Below, in pieces: positions 47,201 to 58,014 of a stretch of DNA of 64,000 bases. The position numbers and the translations under genes were made by a program. Every line of letters begins with the position of its first letter. The first letter of the stretch is position 1. A model generated the notes under the pieces. It made no database searches, was not told the DNA's origin, and worked only from the letters and a program-made list of their open reading frames with translations. The stretch comes from Flaveria trinervia (lineage: Eukaryota > Streptophyta > Magnoliopsida > Asterales > Asteraceae), in the NCBI GenBank assembly GCA_025506515.1, contig CM046456.1, positions 11,546,024 to 11,610,023 on the forward strand. Reading direction: 5' to 3'.

Positions 47201-48510
47201 TAACTTCCCCGTCTTTATGGCGATTTCAATCTGCCGCTTCAGAGAGAAACAGTCATCTGTTGCGTGTCTGTTTTCTTTGTGAAACTCGCAATACTTGTTT
47301 TTGTCCTTTTTTACTCTGGGTTCAACGGGGCAGGTTTGGTGAAACGGATGTTTTCAGTTGCTAAAATCTCACTCGGGGTTTTTTTCAGAGGAGGTAGAGT
47401 CACGTTTGGTCCTTGTGAACTTTTAACTGAAGAAGGTGTGAAAAGGGGTTGAAAAACCGAGTTCTGCTGGGCAAACCGAGGTTGAAAACGTGGCCTCTCC
47501 CAAGATCTCGCTCCTCCTAGTCTCCTTTGCGAATCCCATGCGGATACGGGCTTTCTCGGGCTTTTCTCCTTTAACTGTTCGCACGCCTTTTTCCCTCGTA
47601 CGAATGCTTTTGCCCTTTCCAACATTTCTTCCACTGACTTTGGAAGATTTTCATGGAACCTCTCTACCAGCTGGTCGTTCCTTACACCATGAATGAAAGC
47701 CAAAATCCGGATCGTTTCTCCGGCTCCACGAATATGCATGCTCTCCTTAGAGTACCTGGTTATGAAGTATTCAATGGATTCGTTATCTCCCCTCTTAATG
47801 TTGTGAAGCCTAGTGGGATCCTTTGTGGAACGACGCTGTTGACTGAAATTTTTCAGGAAATTGTCTTCCAATCCCTCGAAACTCCCAATTTCACCAATTA
47901 GAAGACTGTCAAACCACACCCTAGCTGCACCTGTAAACGTTTGGGTGAACATGTGGCACCATACGGGAATTGACCACTGCTCCACCTCTACTGCCCCGAT
48001 GAAAATTGTGAGGTGGTCATCTGGGTATCCCAGGCCGTCATATTTCCCAACATTAGACGACATTTTTAGTTTCGGAGGGAAAATGAACTCTGCTATTCTT
48101 GGGATGAATTTTGATCTTGCTCGCGCCGTTGATGGGCGGTATGGCTTGCTAAAATCATCATCGACTCCCGCTTTCTCACCAGTTGCGGTGGTACCCAAAC
48201 TCATCTTCGCCTTGTCTTCAACGTTCTTTATTTTGCCTCCATGACTACCTTCTCCATCCGCACGATCCCTCTCCTTTCGGGTTTCTTCGTATTCCAAGCG
48301 TGTTCGGATTTCCTCAAGGCGTCGCTCCCTTTCTTCCTGTTCTAGCATGGAGAGGATTTGTTCTCAGTTTTTGTTGATGAATTCTGGGGTAATGACACTA
48401 CCGCCGTTGTTGCCACCTCCTACGCTGGTTCCCAAAAGGGGGGCAACGGAGCGTGGATTGTCAGCATTGCCGACATCCTTGTGGTGAGGAGTTTCCCAAC
48501 CTGAATCCAT
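47200..48510 (-). pseudogene. Tat gag
   Basis: Starts at an ATG at 48510 (MDSGWETPHHKDVGNADNPR). An in-frame TGA at 48366-48364 interrupts it, after which the frame is open to 47311: a charged N-terminal region, then the capsid-like core (VGKYDGLGYPDDHLTIFIGA, FTGAARVWFDSLLIGEIGSF, FITRYSKESMHIRGAG). A zinc-knuckle-like YCEFHKENRHATDDC is at about 47250-47295, past a stop at 47311. Two breaks make it inactive. Confidence 0.9.
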
Positions 48511-48535
48511 GGTGGTTCTTCGAGTAACGTCTGGG

Positions 48536-48552
48536 TCCCACGGATGGCGCCA
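48536..48552 (-). promoter_or_regulatory. Primer-binding site of the Tat element
   Basis: TGGCGCCATCCGTGGGA on the minus strand lies two bases after the 5' LTR. It resembles the tRNA-Asp-like TGGCGCC primer sites common in Tat/Athila relatives. Confidence 0.75.
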
Positions 48553-48554
48553 AA

Positions 48555-49588
48555 TGTGGCTACACGAATCCTAATCAAGGGATTAAGACTTGAGAGCAGT
48601 GCAAGAATGGGGTTGTCACCAAGGATCAGGCTGAAACTTGCCTTAACTTTGACTGTTGGGAAGCAGGATGCGGCTGGACTTGACTTCAGCTGAGCAGGAC
48701 GTCAAGGATCCGGCTGGAGCTTAACTTGAACTTCAGTTGGGCCTGACCTCGGCTGAGAGGAGTATCTGCGAGACAAAGACAACACCATGAGCCTCGCCTC
48801 GGGCAGAAAGGGTTTTCTCCCCGAAACCACACTCTAGCGTGAGAATAAGTATTTGTATTAGGAGGGCTTTGAAGGGTAGAATTAATAAGTAAAATAGTTT
48901 ATAGTAAAAGTGTTATGAGAATGCAAATGTGTATCTACCTGTGGAAAGAAAGAGTATTTATAGTGTTGGTGTATGGGAACAAGGAATCACATGGTTCTAC
49001 TTTTGGAAGCCTGTGGTCAATGATATGGGACCGAAATCCTCTAGCCAGGGGTTTTATGCCTTTTTGGTGCAAAGGGTTTCTGACTGGTATTAATGTGGTT
49101 TGTCTTTATAGTTGACTTAGAGATTTGGGGGCTGCTCTGACCTCCTGCCAATGTTTTGGCTTTATGCGTTTTGTCATTTTGCGTTTCTTTCTTATTCTCT
49201 TGTAGCCAATGAATGGCTTCCTTGGTTACCAAGTTTTTACAAAGGCTTTCATAAATGTTGAATATGAGGACTCACGATATTGTTTCAGTAATACCATGCC
49301 CAGCCGCGGCTTTGGGCTTATTCGTCAGCCACGGTTGGGCTCATCTGCAGTTTAGGATCCGTCGCAGTTTGGGTCAGTCATGGTTTGGGGTCAATCGTGG
49401 TTTGGGGTCAATCATGGTTTGGGGTCCTTTCTTTATCAGCCACGGCTTAGGGCCACTTTTTGCTTCAGCCGTGGCTTGGGGTTGTCTTTTCCTCAGCCGT
49501 GGTTCGATCTTGAATTTGAGTGAGTGAGCCGCGACTCAGTCTTATTGAGGCTCGATCTTTTTGTTAGCGTTAGGGTGGCACCCTTTCA
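48555..49588 (-). mobile_element. 5' LTR of the Tat element
   Basis: 1034 bases. Colinear with 21316-23014 apart from the Cassandra insert and a few small indels. GCCGCGGC-type words at about 49300-49510. Confidence 0.94.
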
Positions 49589-49593
49589 CGGCT

Positions 49594-50478
49594 AAAGTTG
49601 CAAGCAATGTTGTAAAACTCAACCGCCGGCCGAGTACTCGGTACTTGGCAAGGTACCGATGCGCTTTTCATCAACTCGATCAACATGGTCAAACTTGTTC
49701 CAGCACAAATTTTCATTGTTTTTCATCGATTTTTATTGTTTTTCACTGATTTTTGTTAGATTTAACAGGGCATAAATATGCGGTTAGCCTTATGACTAGA
49801 GAGCGATGCAAGAAGACTTTAAACAACTGCATATTTATGACAATGGACTATAGAGATGTATTTTTGAATTCATAATGTAGTGTAGAAATGCATTTTGAAT
49901 TGATATACTATTATTGTTGGTTATTGAACAACAAATGAAGTCAATATTCATCTCCTCACGTAACTTTATTTTTTCTATATGATCTATGCAGAAATCAATG
50001 TTCACATTCCCATCGACTTCCTTTCCCTGCAAGCAAGTCTTCTCTCTCTCTCTCTCTCTCTCTGTTTTTCTTGTGGCTTCTAACGAAATCTCTCGGTTTG
50101 TTCTACTCGTAACACTTGCTGGTTTGTTAATCTATGATATTGTTACGGTTCTTGCTTTCAGTTATCGCTTCGGGTGTGCAGTACGTGCGGTTGTTCGTGT
50201 ATCTCTGTATGCATTCAGTTTTACTTATTTTGTGTATTGATAAATGGCGTAAGGTACCAACATGTTATGATTAATTTTACATACGTTCTTCTTAATATTA
50301 ATTCACTTTCTTTTTAGCATAGTAAATTGGTTCACTAATTTTATATGTATCACGACAATTTGGATTAAACGTACTATATGATTGATTCACATGATTTTAA
50401 TAAGCAGTATGAAGAAATTTGACACTTAACGATTTGTAAATCTGTAACACTTATTTCAGTATACATTTAAGTTAACAA
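49594..50478. other. No gene; CCGAGTACTCGG repeat remnant and TC tract
   Basis: CAATGTTGTAAAACTCAACC followed by GGCCGAGTACTCGG at about 49606-49645 looks like one end of a non-autonomous hAT-like repeat; the other end was not found. A TC tract at about 50037-50064 gives rise to a meaningless Ser/Leu open frame. Confidence 0.4.
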
Positions 50479-51150
50479 CTAGGTTTATTATCCATCGCGC
50501 GTTGCCGTAATATTGTACGTGACGTGATAAAATATATAGTACAATTGACCCTATTAATTTCCTAACTAACTTTATCAAAATACGTAGAGTAACTCGAATT
50601 TATACCATTGAACAATAACGTTTAATATTTGACCTGAATTTTTTCCAAAAAAAAATTATTGTTGAAACATAGACTCACAATTGCTTCGATCGTTTCCGAA
50701 CTAGATTTACGTCCAAACGTATACTAAATGAAAATGTATTATATTGACTTGACGCGTTTCCAAATAACCATTATTGAAACGTAAACCAACTCAAAGTGTA
50801 AATAAAGATAAGCATGAAAACGTTTTATATTCGACCCAACTCAATTATAAACAAATATTATGTCAAAACATAGATAGTTTTAAAATATATAGAGTTAAAT
50901 TTGAAAAAAACATTTTTATATTTGACCCGCATCGTTTCTAATTACGTTTAAATATAAGTGAACTTAAATTTATATTAGATAGGGATAAACTCGAAACATT
51001 TTAAAAACTTAAAAACAATCACTACATTATTTTGGTAAATATAAATCATTTTTGAAAGAAAAAACTCAATTTACTCGAGTTTAAGGGCACTTAGAAACAC
51101 ATTTAAGAAAAAAAAATAATACTGATGTGAATAATAATCATTACACGTAC
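50479..51150 (-). mobile_element. Helitron-like 3' end and body
   Basis: On the minus strand GGCAACGCGCG-ATGGATAATAAAC-CTAG is followed by T, the style of Helitron 3' ends in this kind of genome. Inside, TTGACCCGAAT-like and CGTTTCCAAAT-like words recur. The 5' TC end is not located, so the right edge is approximate. Confidence 0.4.
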
Positions 51151-51256
51151 AGTATAGTACATGCGCGTGAGCGATTAGTATATTTGTAGAAGATACGTGC
51201 AACGGGGATTTGATTCAGCAAATCTTCTCCCAACGTTCTTCTTCTTCATCATCTTC

Positions 51257-51363
51257 CTATATAAACCCTAGTTAAACCCCACCTCATCATCAATCTCTCT
51301 TTCAAATCCATAATCACCTCACACTTCCCATTCTCCGGCAATGCCGTCCGGCGAGAACCTCAG
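51257..51363 (+). promoter_or_regulatory. TATA box, leader and a first exon (MPSGENLR)
   Basis: CTATATAAAC at 51257, a CT-rich leader, and an ATG at 51341 in the context CGGCAATGCC followed by codons for MPSGENLR and a GTCAGC splice donor at 51364. A decayed copy of the exon and its intron lies at 56757. The peptide is too short for me to recognise; it is not the known N-terminus of the kinase whose exons follow. Confidence 0.45.
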
Positions 51364-51637
51364 GTCAGCGTCGTTGATCTTCTCCTCTTTCTTTCTATTT
51401 TGTTATCATTGAAATCGTGATTTGAGCTTTTGAAATTTACAAGAAATTCGCTAGTCCGATCCTCTTTGATTTCTATATACACATTGTCTCTGTGTGAATG
51501 ATTCAGAAAAACAGGGCTGAAACTTAAATTTGCCTTCTATTTGTTGTTATTATTGTTCTTATGTTTTCATGTGTCTATACTTCTGTACTAGGTTTGATTG
51601 CTGCGAGAAATCTAGAAGCAATTTTTTAGCCTTGATT

Positions 51638-51840
51638 ATGGATGCAGACGCCGGATTTTGTTCCCGAAGTTTATGAAGTTTCATCGGCATTTCTTTACAA
51701 AGATATTCAATATGTGTTGAATCTTCTAGTTATTTATAATATATATGTTTTAGATTTAAACACTAACAAGATTATAGGTGTTCTTCAAGGATGGATTATG
51801 GAACAGGGGGAAAAGCTTCTACATCGATCTGTTCAATAGT
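51638..51840 (+). pseudogene. CK1-like kinase C-terminal repeat motif, copy 1
   Basis: FVPEVYEVSSAFLYK (51650-51705) and, about 85 bases on, GWIMEQGEKLL (51788). In plant EL1-like/MUT9-like casein kinases the C-terminal half repeats a unit resembling VYELSPAFLHKEWIMEQWEK. A frame change upstream and a missing Glu-Trp show decay. Other copies at 53555, 56227 and 57066. Confidence 0.6.
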
Positions 51841-52111
51841 TGATGCAGACTCAAAGTTGCTGTGAGTTTCCTAAACATACAGGTTCCTTAATTTACTTCT
51901 TGTCATCTCTGTGAAGTGAAACACATCATTGATTCTTCTGTTCTTTTGTTTCTTTATGAAACATATTTACACAAACATGCAAGCAGAACCCTAGGATTTG
52001 GGAACTTTTATCTTAATCCCATTTCCTCAAACATCTCATCATTAACCAAGGTTATGTTGACTAATTCTGACCGAGTTAAATGGCACATCTACATGAAATG
52101 TGGGTTGATAA

Positions 52112-52558
52112 CAATGTTTTCAGAACTGAATCGGACGTCGAATCGGAAGCTTTACTGGTTTGTTGGTTGGATCAGTTGCACCGGATTTAACTATATTTTA
52201 GCTTTACTGGTTTGTTGGTTGGATCAGTTGCACCGGATTTAACTATATTTTAATTATATTTATATATGTAATTAAATATAAGTAATTTATATATGATTTA
52301 TATATATATTTTATAGTTATATATAAAACTTAACTATATTTTTATATCCGACGTACTAATTTATGGTTTAACATCCTGTTTTTACCCATTAAAATAAAAA
52401 AAAAACGAAAACCGATCCGAACCGGTCCGGTTTCCCGGTCCGACCAACGGTTCGGGACGAACGGGCTGGTTCGACCACTACAAAATGAATCACACCAGAT
52501 CGGACCGGACAAGCCCCTGATTCGCGGTCGAACCGGCCTGTCCTATCCGGTAACAATG
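52112..52558. mobile_element. Non-autonomous hAT related to the element at 33787
   Basis: Starts CAATGTTTTCAGAACTGAAT, close to the inward-read right end of the hAT at 33787-37636 (CAATATTTTCAGAACCGGAT), and ends GGTAACAATG. The interior has the same ACCGGTCCGG subterminal words. Flanks GTTGATAA and GTTGAGAG share six of eight bases. A 52-base unit (AGCTTTACTGGTTTGTTGG...) is tandemly doubled at about 52148-52250. No coding capacity. Confidence 0.7.
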
Positions 52559-52944
52559 GTTGAGAGTAGTGTGGTTATGGGAAGTTGCTTTTCAGCTTTA
52601 GTAGTACTACTATCTCCATGATTTGTTTGCAGTTTTTATTGTTTTTGCAAGTATAAGTAGTATAGGCTAGGCTTTACTTTTCGTATGAAACTTTCCTTTG
52701 TGCAACTGCAAACCCTCTGTACTTGCCTTTCTGTTTTGTTTAATCAAGTCAGAAACTTTTAAGAGTAACTTTGTTTCCTGTCCACAAGATCTCTGATATA
52801 CCATTGAATCTCTTTCAGCTTAAGGTTCTATTGGTCTTTAGATCCATGATCACTTATGGTTTCTTATACTCTTCTTTTCTTTTCTTTTATTACTACTTTA
52901 ATCATATACATATCCAGGATCTATCACTATTTCATCATGATTTC

Positions 52945-53760
52945 TGCTACAGAAGCTCAATGAATGGATACTATGGTTCAATACATGGGATAACAAGGTA
53001 TGTAGATTATGTTTTAACATGTTTCATGAACATGCAGGTTAGCATGGGTCAAAGTTTTCCATGTATTATGGTGGTTCATTTCAGTGTTACTTGGCTGGGT
53101 TTTACACATTAAACTATCGAAGCATCATTCTTTTATATATATATTTATCTTTTAACTTATGTGGATTCTGTTTTAACATGTTTCATGAACTTGAAGGTGC
53201 AAGCACATAAAGCATCCCCATATTCTTCTTCTGCAAGTCATCAAACATATTCTGATGGTAGAAAGAAGCCTGGAGAAATCAGTATTATATTTCACCTGAT
53301 TATTACATTAATGTGAAACCGACTATTTAACTGTTTTCTCATTGTTATATTGTAGGACCTAGGCTCGAAAAGAAACATATGCACTTGAGGTATGTTAAAA
53401 CAATAATTCAAGTTTTCTATAATTATTACTTTTTCTTACAAACCAAAGTTTGACCCTTTTGTTGTTGTTATTATTATTATTATTATGATTTCGTGTGTCT
53501 GTTATTCTGTACTAGTTTTGATTGCTATTTTGAGCCTTGATTATGGTTTTGCAGGAACTGGATTCTGTTCCCCAAGTTTATGAACTTTCACCAGCATTTC
53601 TTTACAAAGTTATCCAATATGTGGTCAATATTCTAGCTATTTATAATATATATGTTTTAAATTTAAATACTAACCAGATTATATGTGTTCTTCAGGGATG
53701 GATTATACTGGAACAGTCAACAGTGGGGGAATAGCTTCTACATCTGTACAATAGTTGATG
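52945..53760 (+). pseudogene. CK1-like kinase fragments, block 2
   Basis: 52945-52996 reads YRSSMNGYYGSIHGIT, at the place of the NGCYGIPxVHYKGR block of the EL1-like kinases. 53555-53612 repeats VPQVYELSPAFLYKVIQ, and 53695-53760 a decayed WIMEQW unit with an internal duplication (GGAACAGTCAACAGTGGGGG). No long frame joins them. Confidence 0.6.
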
Positions 53761-54095
53761 CAGACTCATCACTCATGCAAAGTTGCTGTGAATTCCCTAA
53801 ATGTGCAGGTTCCTTAATTACTTCTTGTCATTTCTGTTAAGTGAAACACATCATTGATTTTTCAGTTCTGTTCCTTTATGAAACAGATTTATACAAACAT
53901 GCAAGCAGAACCCTAGGATTTGGGAACTTTTATCTTAATCCCATTTCCTCAAACATCTCATAATTAACCCAAGGTTAAGGACATGTTTGGCATGTTTAGA
54001 ATTCTTTAAAACCAATTGTAAGTGATGTATATTGTTTTTATTTTGTCCACACAAGTATAGTTTTCCACTAGTTGTTTATCTTATTTCTTTTTACA

Positions 54096-54345
54096 GACTG
54101 TCACTAAGTATATTGTCTTGCATTGCTGTTGACTCAATATCATTTCTTGAAATGCTTCAAATCATAGGGGTAAGTAATTTCTAAACGTCATAGTGAAAAA
54201 TTTAGGACGCTTGTTATTGACCATTTTGTTGACTCCTGTTTTTATATTAACATTTGTATATGGAGACGTGAAGCTGGAAGCTTTCCTACTTGGTCAACCA
54301 GGATCTAGGTGAACAGAAGCTATATCTTATTGAACTTGATTCTGG
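54096..54345 (+). pseudogene. CK1-like kinase catalytic-loop exons, copy 1
   Basis: 54120-54170 reads CIAVDSISFLEMLQIIG and ends at a GTAAGT donor. The next exon (54250-54344) reads VYGDVKLEAFLLGQPGS, then, one frame over, EQKLYLIELDSG. This matches the plant CK1-like order IAVEAISILEKLH then HGDVKPENFLLGQPG; the catalytic Asp survives but Pro-Glu-Asn has become Leu-Glu-Ala, so the metal-binding side of the loop is lost. Confidence 0.78.
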
Positions 54346-54720
54346 TATGCTTTTTGTTATTTTTCCTTTTCTTGACATTTAAATTTATTTATTTACATGC
54401 TACAACAATTACGACATATTTATAGCATTCATTATGGTCTACTAGACTTCTTAGATTACATGTTTGTTTAACATCAGCTCGTGATTTTGCAGATTGACAA
54501 GTTTTGTGTGGAGGTCAAAGTTTGAACTATTATGTACCCATAATGCTCACCCACACATCTCATAACCCAAGGCTAAGGATCTTTGGTTTCTTATAGTTTC
54601 TTTTTGTTTGACTTGTTGCATTATATGAAACGTGCGCACTTCAATACTCTTTTTTCAGTTCAGGAATATTACAAGAAACTTTAAGTTGCACACTTACCAG
54701 AGAGAGAGAGAGAGTACTTG

Positions 54721-55446
54721 TGTTAGGACCGTTTTCCGTACGGAGTACTAACTGATTTACGTGTGTACCAAACCAAATAGTGCGGAATCCTATTTGATTA
54801 GCGATCCAATCAGTGAGAACGCAAGTCTAATCAATTCAAGAATGAAACTAAACGTTAAGAACGATAGTAGGATGATTTACTGCGATCTATGAACTTGGAA
54901 CAGGTGTTCTAGGGTCTCTGGACGGCTAGGGTACGATTTAGTGCGTAGGGATTCGAATTGTTACGTTTTTTCATGAATTAAGTGGTATTTATAGGTTAGG
55001 GTATTCCATTCGTGCGTGCATGGTTCAGTCGTGCGATTGAAGCATGCGGTTGATCCATCCGCACGACTGAAGATTCAGTCATGCGACTGAGTCAATCTCA
55101 TGTTACAATTGTGTGACTGATCCAGTTTCCTGGTTCAGTCGTGCGACTAGTTCATTAGCATGAAATATTCATGCGTATGGTCCATTAGCAGGTCCATTCG
55201 CATGAGAACTTCACATGATTAAGTTTAAGCACGTTTCTCAATCATTATTGACTAATAACTATGTAAACAACCACAAACCTATATAATTAGTTTAATAAGT
55301 GTTAACACACAATAATCAATGAAATATTAAACATTATAAGCATCATAAACACATTACATTCCATTCATACCCATTTTGTTACATATATGTAAGACATGAA
55401 AGACATTTTACATTAAGCTCATAAACTAGGTACACATGTATCTACA
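54721..55446. mobile_element. Solo LTR, same family as 1-649
   Basis: 726 bases from TGTTAGGACC to ATGTATCTACA with a perfect 5-base duplication ACTTG (54716-54720 and 55447-55451). There is no internal domain. It carries the GTGCGACTGA palindrome array (about 55010-55205). It interrupts the kinase-fragment array, so it is younger than that duplication. Confidence 0.93.
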
Positions 55447-55842
55447 ACTTGGTTAACCAGGATCTGTAGATGAAATGATATTGTAAGATCTTAGTCTAGG
55501 AATGCTTTTCATGATGTTTGCTATAATTACATCTTACTATGGATTTTAACACATTATTTGTTTATGTTTCAGCAACAGAGTTGGAAGGACCGAAGGAGTC
55601 GACATGAGTCGACATCAAGTCAGCATGTTGGATATGATCAATAGTCAGATATATTCAGGTCGTACTCTTTTTTTGACAATATGTTTTTCTTTTATGAATA
55701 TGTTTTTATCAAATATGTTAATCAATAGACGTACAAGTATTCAGGTCGAAGAGTAAGAAGTGATGACCTTAAGGCTTAATTCACTTGCATACAGATCAAT
55801 ATTTCTCAGTATAGGTAGATTGCCATGGTAAGGTTACAAGGT
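55447..55842 (+). pseudogene. CK1-like kinase exons after the catalytic loop, copy 1
   Basis: 55450-55480 is a decayed LGQPGSVDE segment. 55572-55659 reads QQSWKDRRSRHES and, one frame over, SSQHVGYDQ (the SSGQHVEYDQRP block). 55743-55842 reads RRVRSDDLK and then YRSIFLSIGRLPWQGY-like sequence, the RRDDLESLAYTLIFLLKGRLPW block. Several frame changes. Confidence 0.72.
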
Positions 55843-56221
55843 CAGTTTCATCCTTTTCACTTTATTATTTTTATTTTTCTTTTTCTTTTCTTTCTTCTAT
55901 TTTTTGATCAACATTTTTCATCAACGCGACAAATGTTTGGCACATCGTTAAACCACAGGTTAAAACATTTTCTGCTTGGAGGTATCATTTTAAGTTTGCA
56001 TATGAAAGCCTTTGTCCGCATGTAGAATATGGTAAATAAATGGTTTATATAGAAGTGAAGTGGTATCAGCCTCAAATTTTATAGGTATGGATGTTGGAAC
56101 TGGAATTTTTTTTTGAATTCTATGAAGTTGTACACTTTTTCTTCTCAAAGTTATTTTGATTTGTATCTAGCTATTAATATATAACTTTTAAATCTAAAAA
56201 CTAACAAGATTATAGGAGGTG

Positions 56222-56280
56222 GTCTTCAGGAATGGATTATAGAACAGTGGGAGAAAAACCTTTACATCTGTTCAACAATA
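56222..56280 (+). pseudogene. CK1-like C-terminal motif, EWIIEQWEKNLYIC
   Basis: Preceded by a CAG acceptor. The cleanest surviving copy of the EWIMEQWEKNFYI-type unit in the array. Confidence 0.7.
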
Positions 56281-56756
56281 CAGACTCATGCCAAGCTGCT
56301 GTGAATCCCTTAATGCAACCTAACTCACAGGTTTCTTGGTTCTATTTGCGTATTTATATAAATTTGTTTTATAAAGGAACAAAAGAACAAAATATTGATG
56401 TGTTTCAGATCCATTATCCATAATCACTTATGGTTTCTTATACTCTTTTCTTCTTTTACTTTAATCATATACATATCTTTTTTGTGGGCTTAGAGTTTAA
56501 ATCTTATTATATGAAATGGTCTCACTTCATTGCAATTTTTTCAATTCAGGAGTTCAGGAACTTTTTGTTTGTAAACTTGTCATAAAAAGATTACTTTGCA
56601 ATGCCCTAAAATATGAAATGTCTTGTTGTGCCACTGTTGAGGTTTGTGATAATGTTCAGGTAAATACTTGCTTTCAGAAAGATTTCAAGTCAAAAGGAGA
56701 CTTGTCACCCTTATCTTCATCGTGATAAATGTCCGGCGACTTCCATCGTTTCCTGC

Positions 56757-57290
56757 AATGCCGTCCGGTGAGAACCTTAAGGCTAGAGCCTTTGACCTTC
56801 GGCTCTTTCTTTTGTGTGAGTTTTCTATTTTGTTATTATTAAAATCGTGATTTGAGCTTTTGAAAATCACAAGAAATTCGCTAGTCCTCTTTAATTTCGA
56901 TATACATTTTGTGTCTGTGTGACTGATTTAGAGAAACATGGCTGAAACTCAAATATGCCTTCTATATGTTATTATATTATTATTATTATTATTATTATTA
57001 TGTTTTCATGTGTCTTTTATTCTGTACTAGTTTTGATTGCTATTTTGAGCCTTGATTATGGATGCAGGAACTGGATTCTGTTCCCGAAGTTTTTGAAGTT
57101 TCACCGGCATTTCTTTACAAAGTTATTCAATATGTGGTGCATCTTCTAGCTATTTATAATATATATGTTTTAAATTTAAATACTAACAAGATTATAGGTG
57201 TTCTTCAGGTATGGGATCTGGAACAGTGGGGGAATAACTTCTACATCTGTTTAATCATTGATGCAGACTCATCACTCATGCAAAGTTGAT
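56757..57290 (+). pseudogene. Duplicate of the MPSGENL exon and kinase C-terminal motif
   Basis: ATGCCGTCCGGTGAGAACCT at 56759 repeats the first exon at 51341 with its intron, and then VPEVFEVSPAFLYKVIQ (57070-57125) and VLQVWDLEQWGNNFYICLII (57200-57262). The two copies are colinear over about 500 bases, so the first exon and the C-terminal motif were duplicated together. An ATT run lies at about 56972-57001. Confidence 0.65.
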
Positions 57291-57508
57291 GTGAATTCCC
57301 TAAATATGCAGGTTCTATAATTTACTTCTTGTCATCTCTGTTAAGTGAAACACATTGATTCTTCTGTTCTTCTTATGAAACATATTTATACACTCATGCA
57401 AAGTTGATGTGAATTCCCTAAATATGCAGGTTCTATAATTTACTTCTTGTCATCTCTGTTAAGTGAAACACATTGATTCTTCTGTTCTTCTTATGAAACA
57501 TATTTATA
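57273..57508 (+). repeat. 118-base tandem duplication
   Basis: The stretch starting CACTCATGCAAAGTTGATGT at 57273 is repeated at 57391 almost without change. Confidence 0.9.
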
Positions 57509-58014
57509 CACATGCAAGCAGAACCCTAGGATTTGGGAACTTTTATCTTAATCCCATCACACAAACATCTCCTAATTAACCCAAGGTTAAGGATCTCATG
57601 GTCTTCAGAACCATGATCACTTATGGTTTCTCATACTCTTCTTTTCTTTTCTTTTTTTACTACTTTAATCATATACATATATCTTTGTGTGATAAGAGTT
57701 TATGGTCTCACTTCATTGCAATTTTTTTCAGTTCAGGAGAACTTTATATTGTACTCTTGTAATAAAGAGAGTGCTTTGTGTTTCATGCCCGGAAATTTGA
57801 ATCTTTTGCTGTACAACTGTTTGATATTGCTTAGGTAAATACTTGTTTTTGAAATATTCCAAAGTTAAAATACTTGTAGATACTAGAAGCTATTGGACAT
57901 GCTTGGGATGTTTAGAATTCTCTAAAATTAATTGTAAGCTGATGTATATTGTTTTTATTTTCTCCACACAAGCATAGTATTTCAGTAGTTGTTTATTTTA
58001 TTTCTTTTAACATG

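Larger units (their letters stand above)
21316..49588 (-). mobile_element. Tat-lineage Ty3/gypsy retrotransposon, with nested inserts
   Basis: LTRs at 21316-23014 (3', holding a Cassandra) and 48555-49588 (5') start TGT(T/G)GCTACACGAATCC and end CACCC(C/T)TTCA on the plus strand. A perfect 5-base duplication CGGCT flanks the whole (21311-21315 and 49589-49593). On the minus strand the order is PBS, gag, protease, RT, RNase H, a second RNase H, integrase, and then an antisense gene before the 3' LTR. A second RNase H and an antisense ORF are features of the Tat lineage (Retand/Grande-like groups). The span is 28.3 kb, of which 16.6 kb is the inserted copia element and 0.65 kb a Cassandra; the element itself is about 11 kb. 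Confidence 0.95.

Noticed and set aside
49606..49790. A full non-autonomous hAT starting CAATGTTGTAAAAC
   Set aside because: Only one end could be recognised; no matching inverted end or 8-base duplication was found nearby.
49986..50240. 84-residue open frame with hydrophobic C-terminal part
   Set aside because: Its middle is a TC dinucleotide tract read as Ser-Leu; no conservation or splice context supports it.
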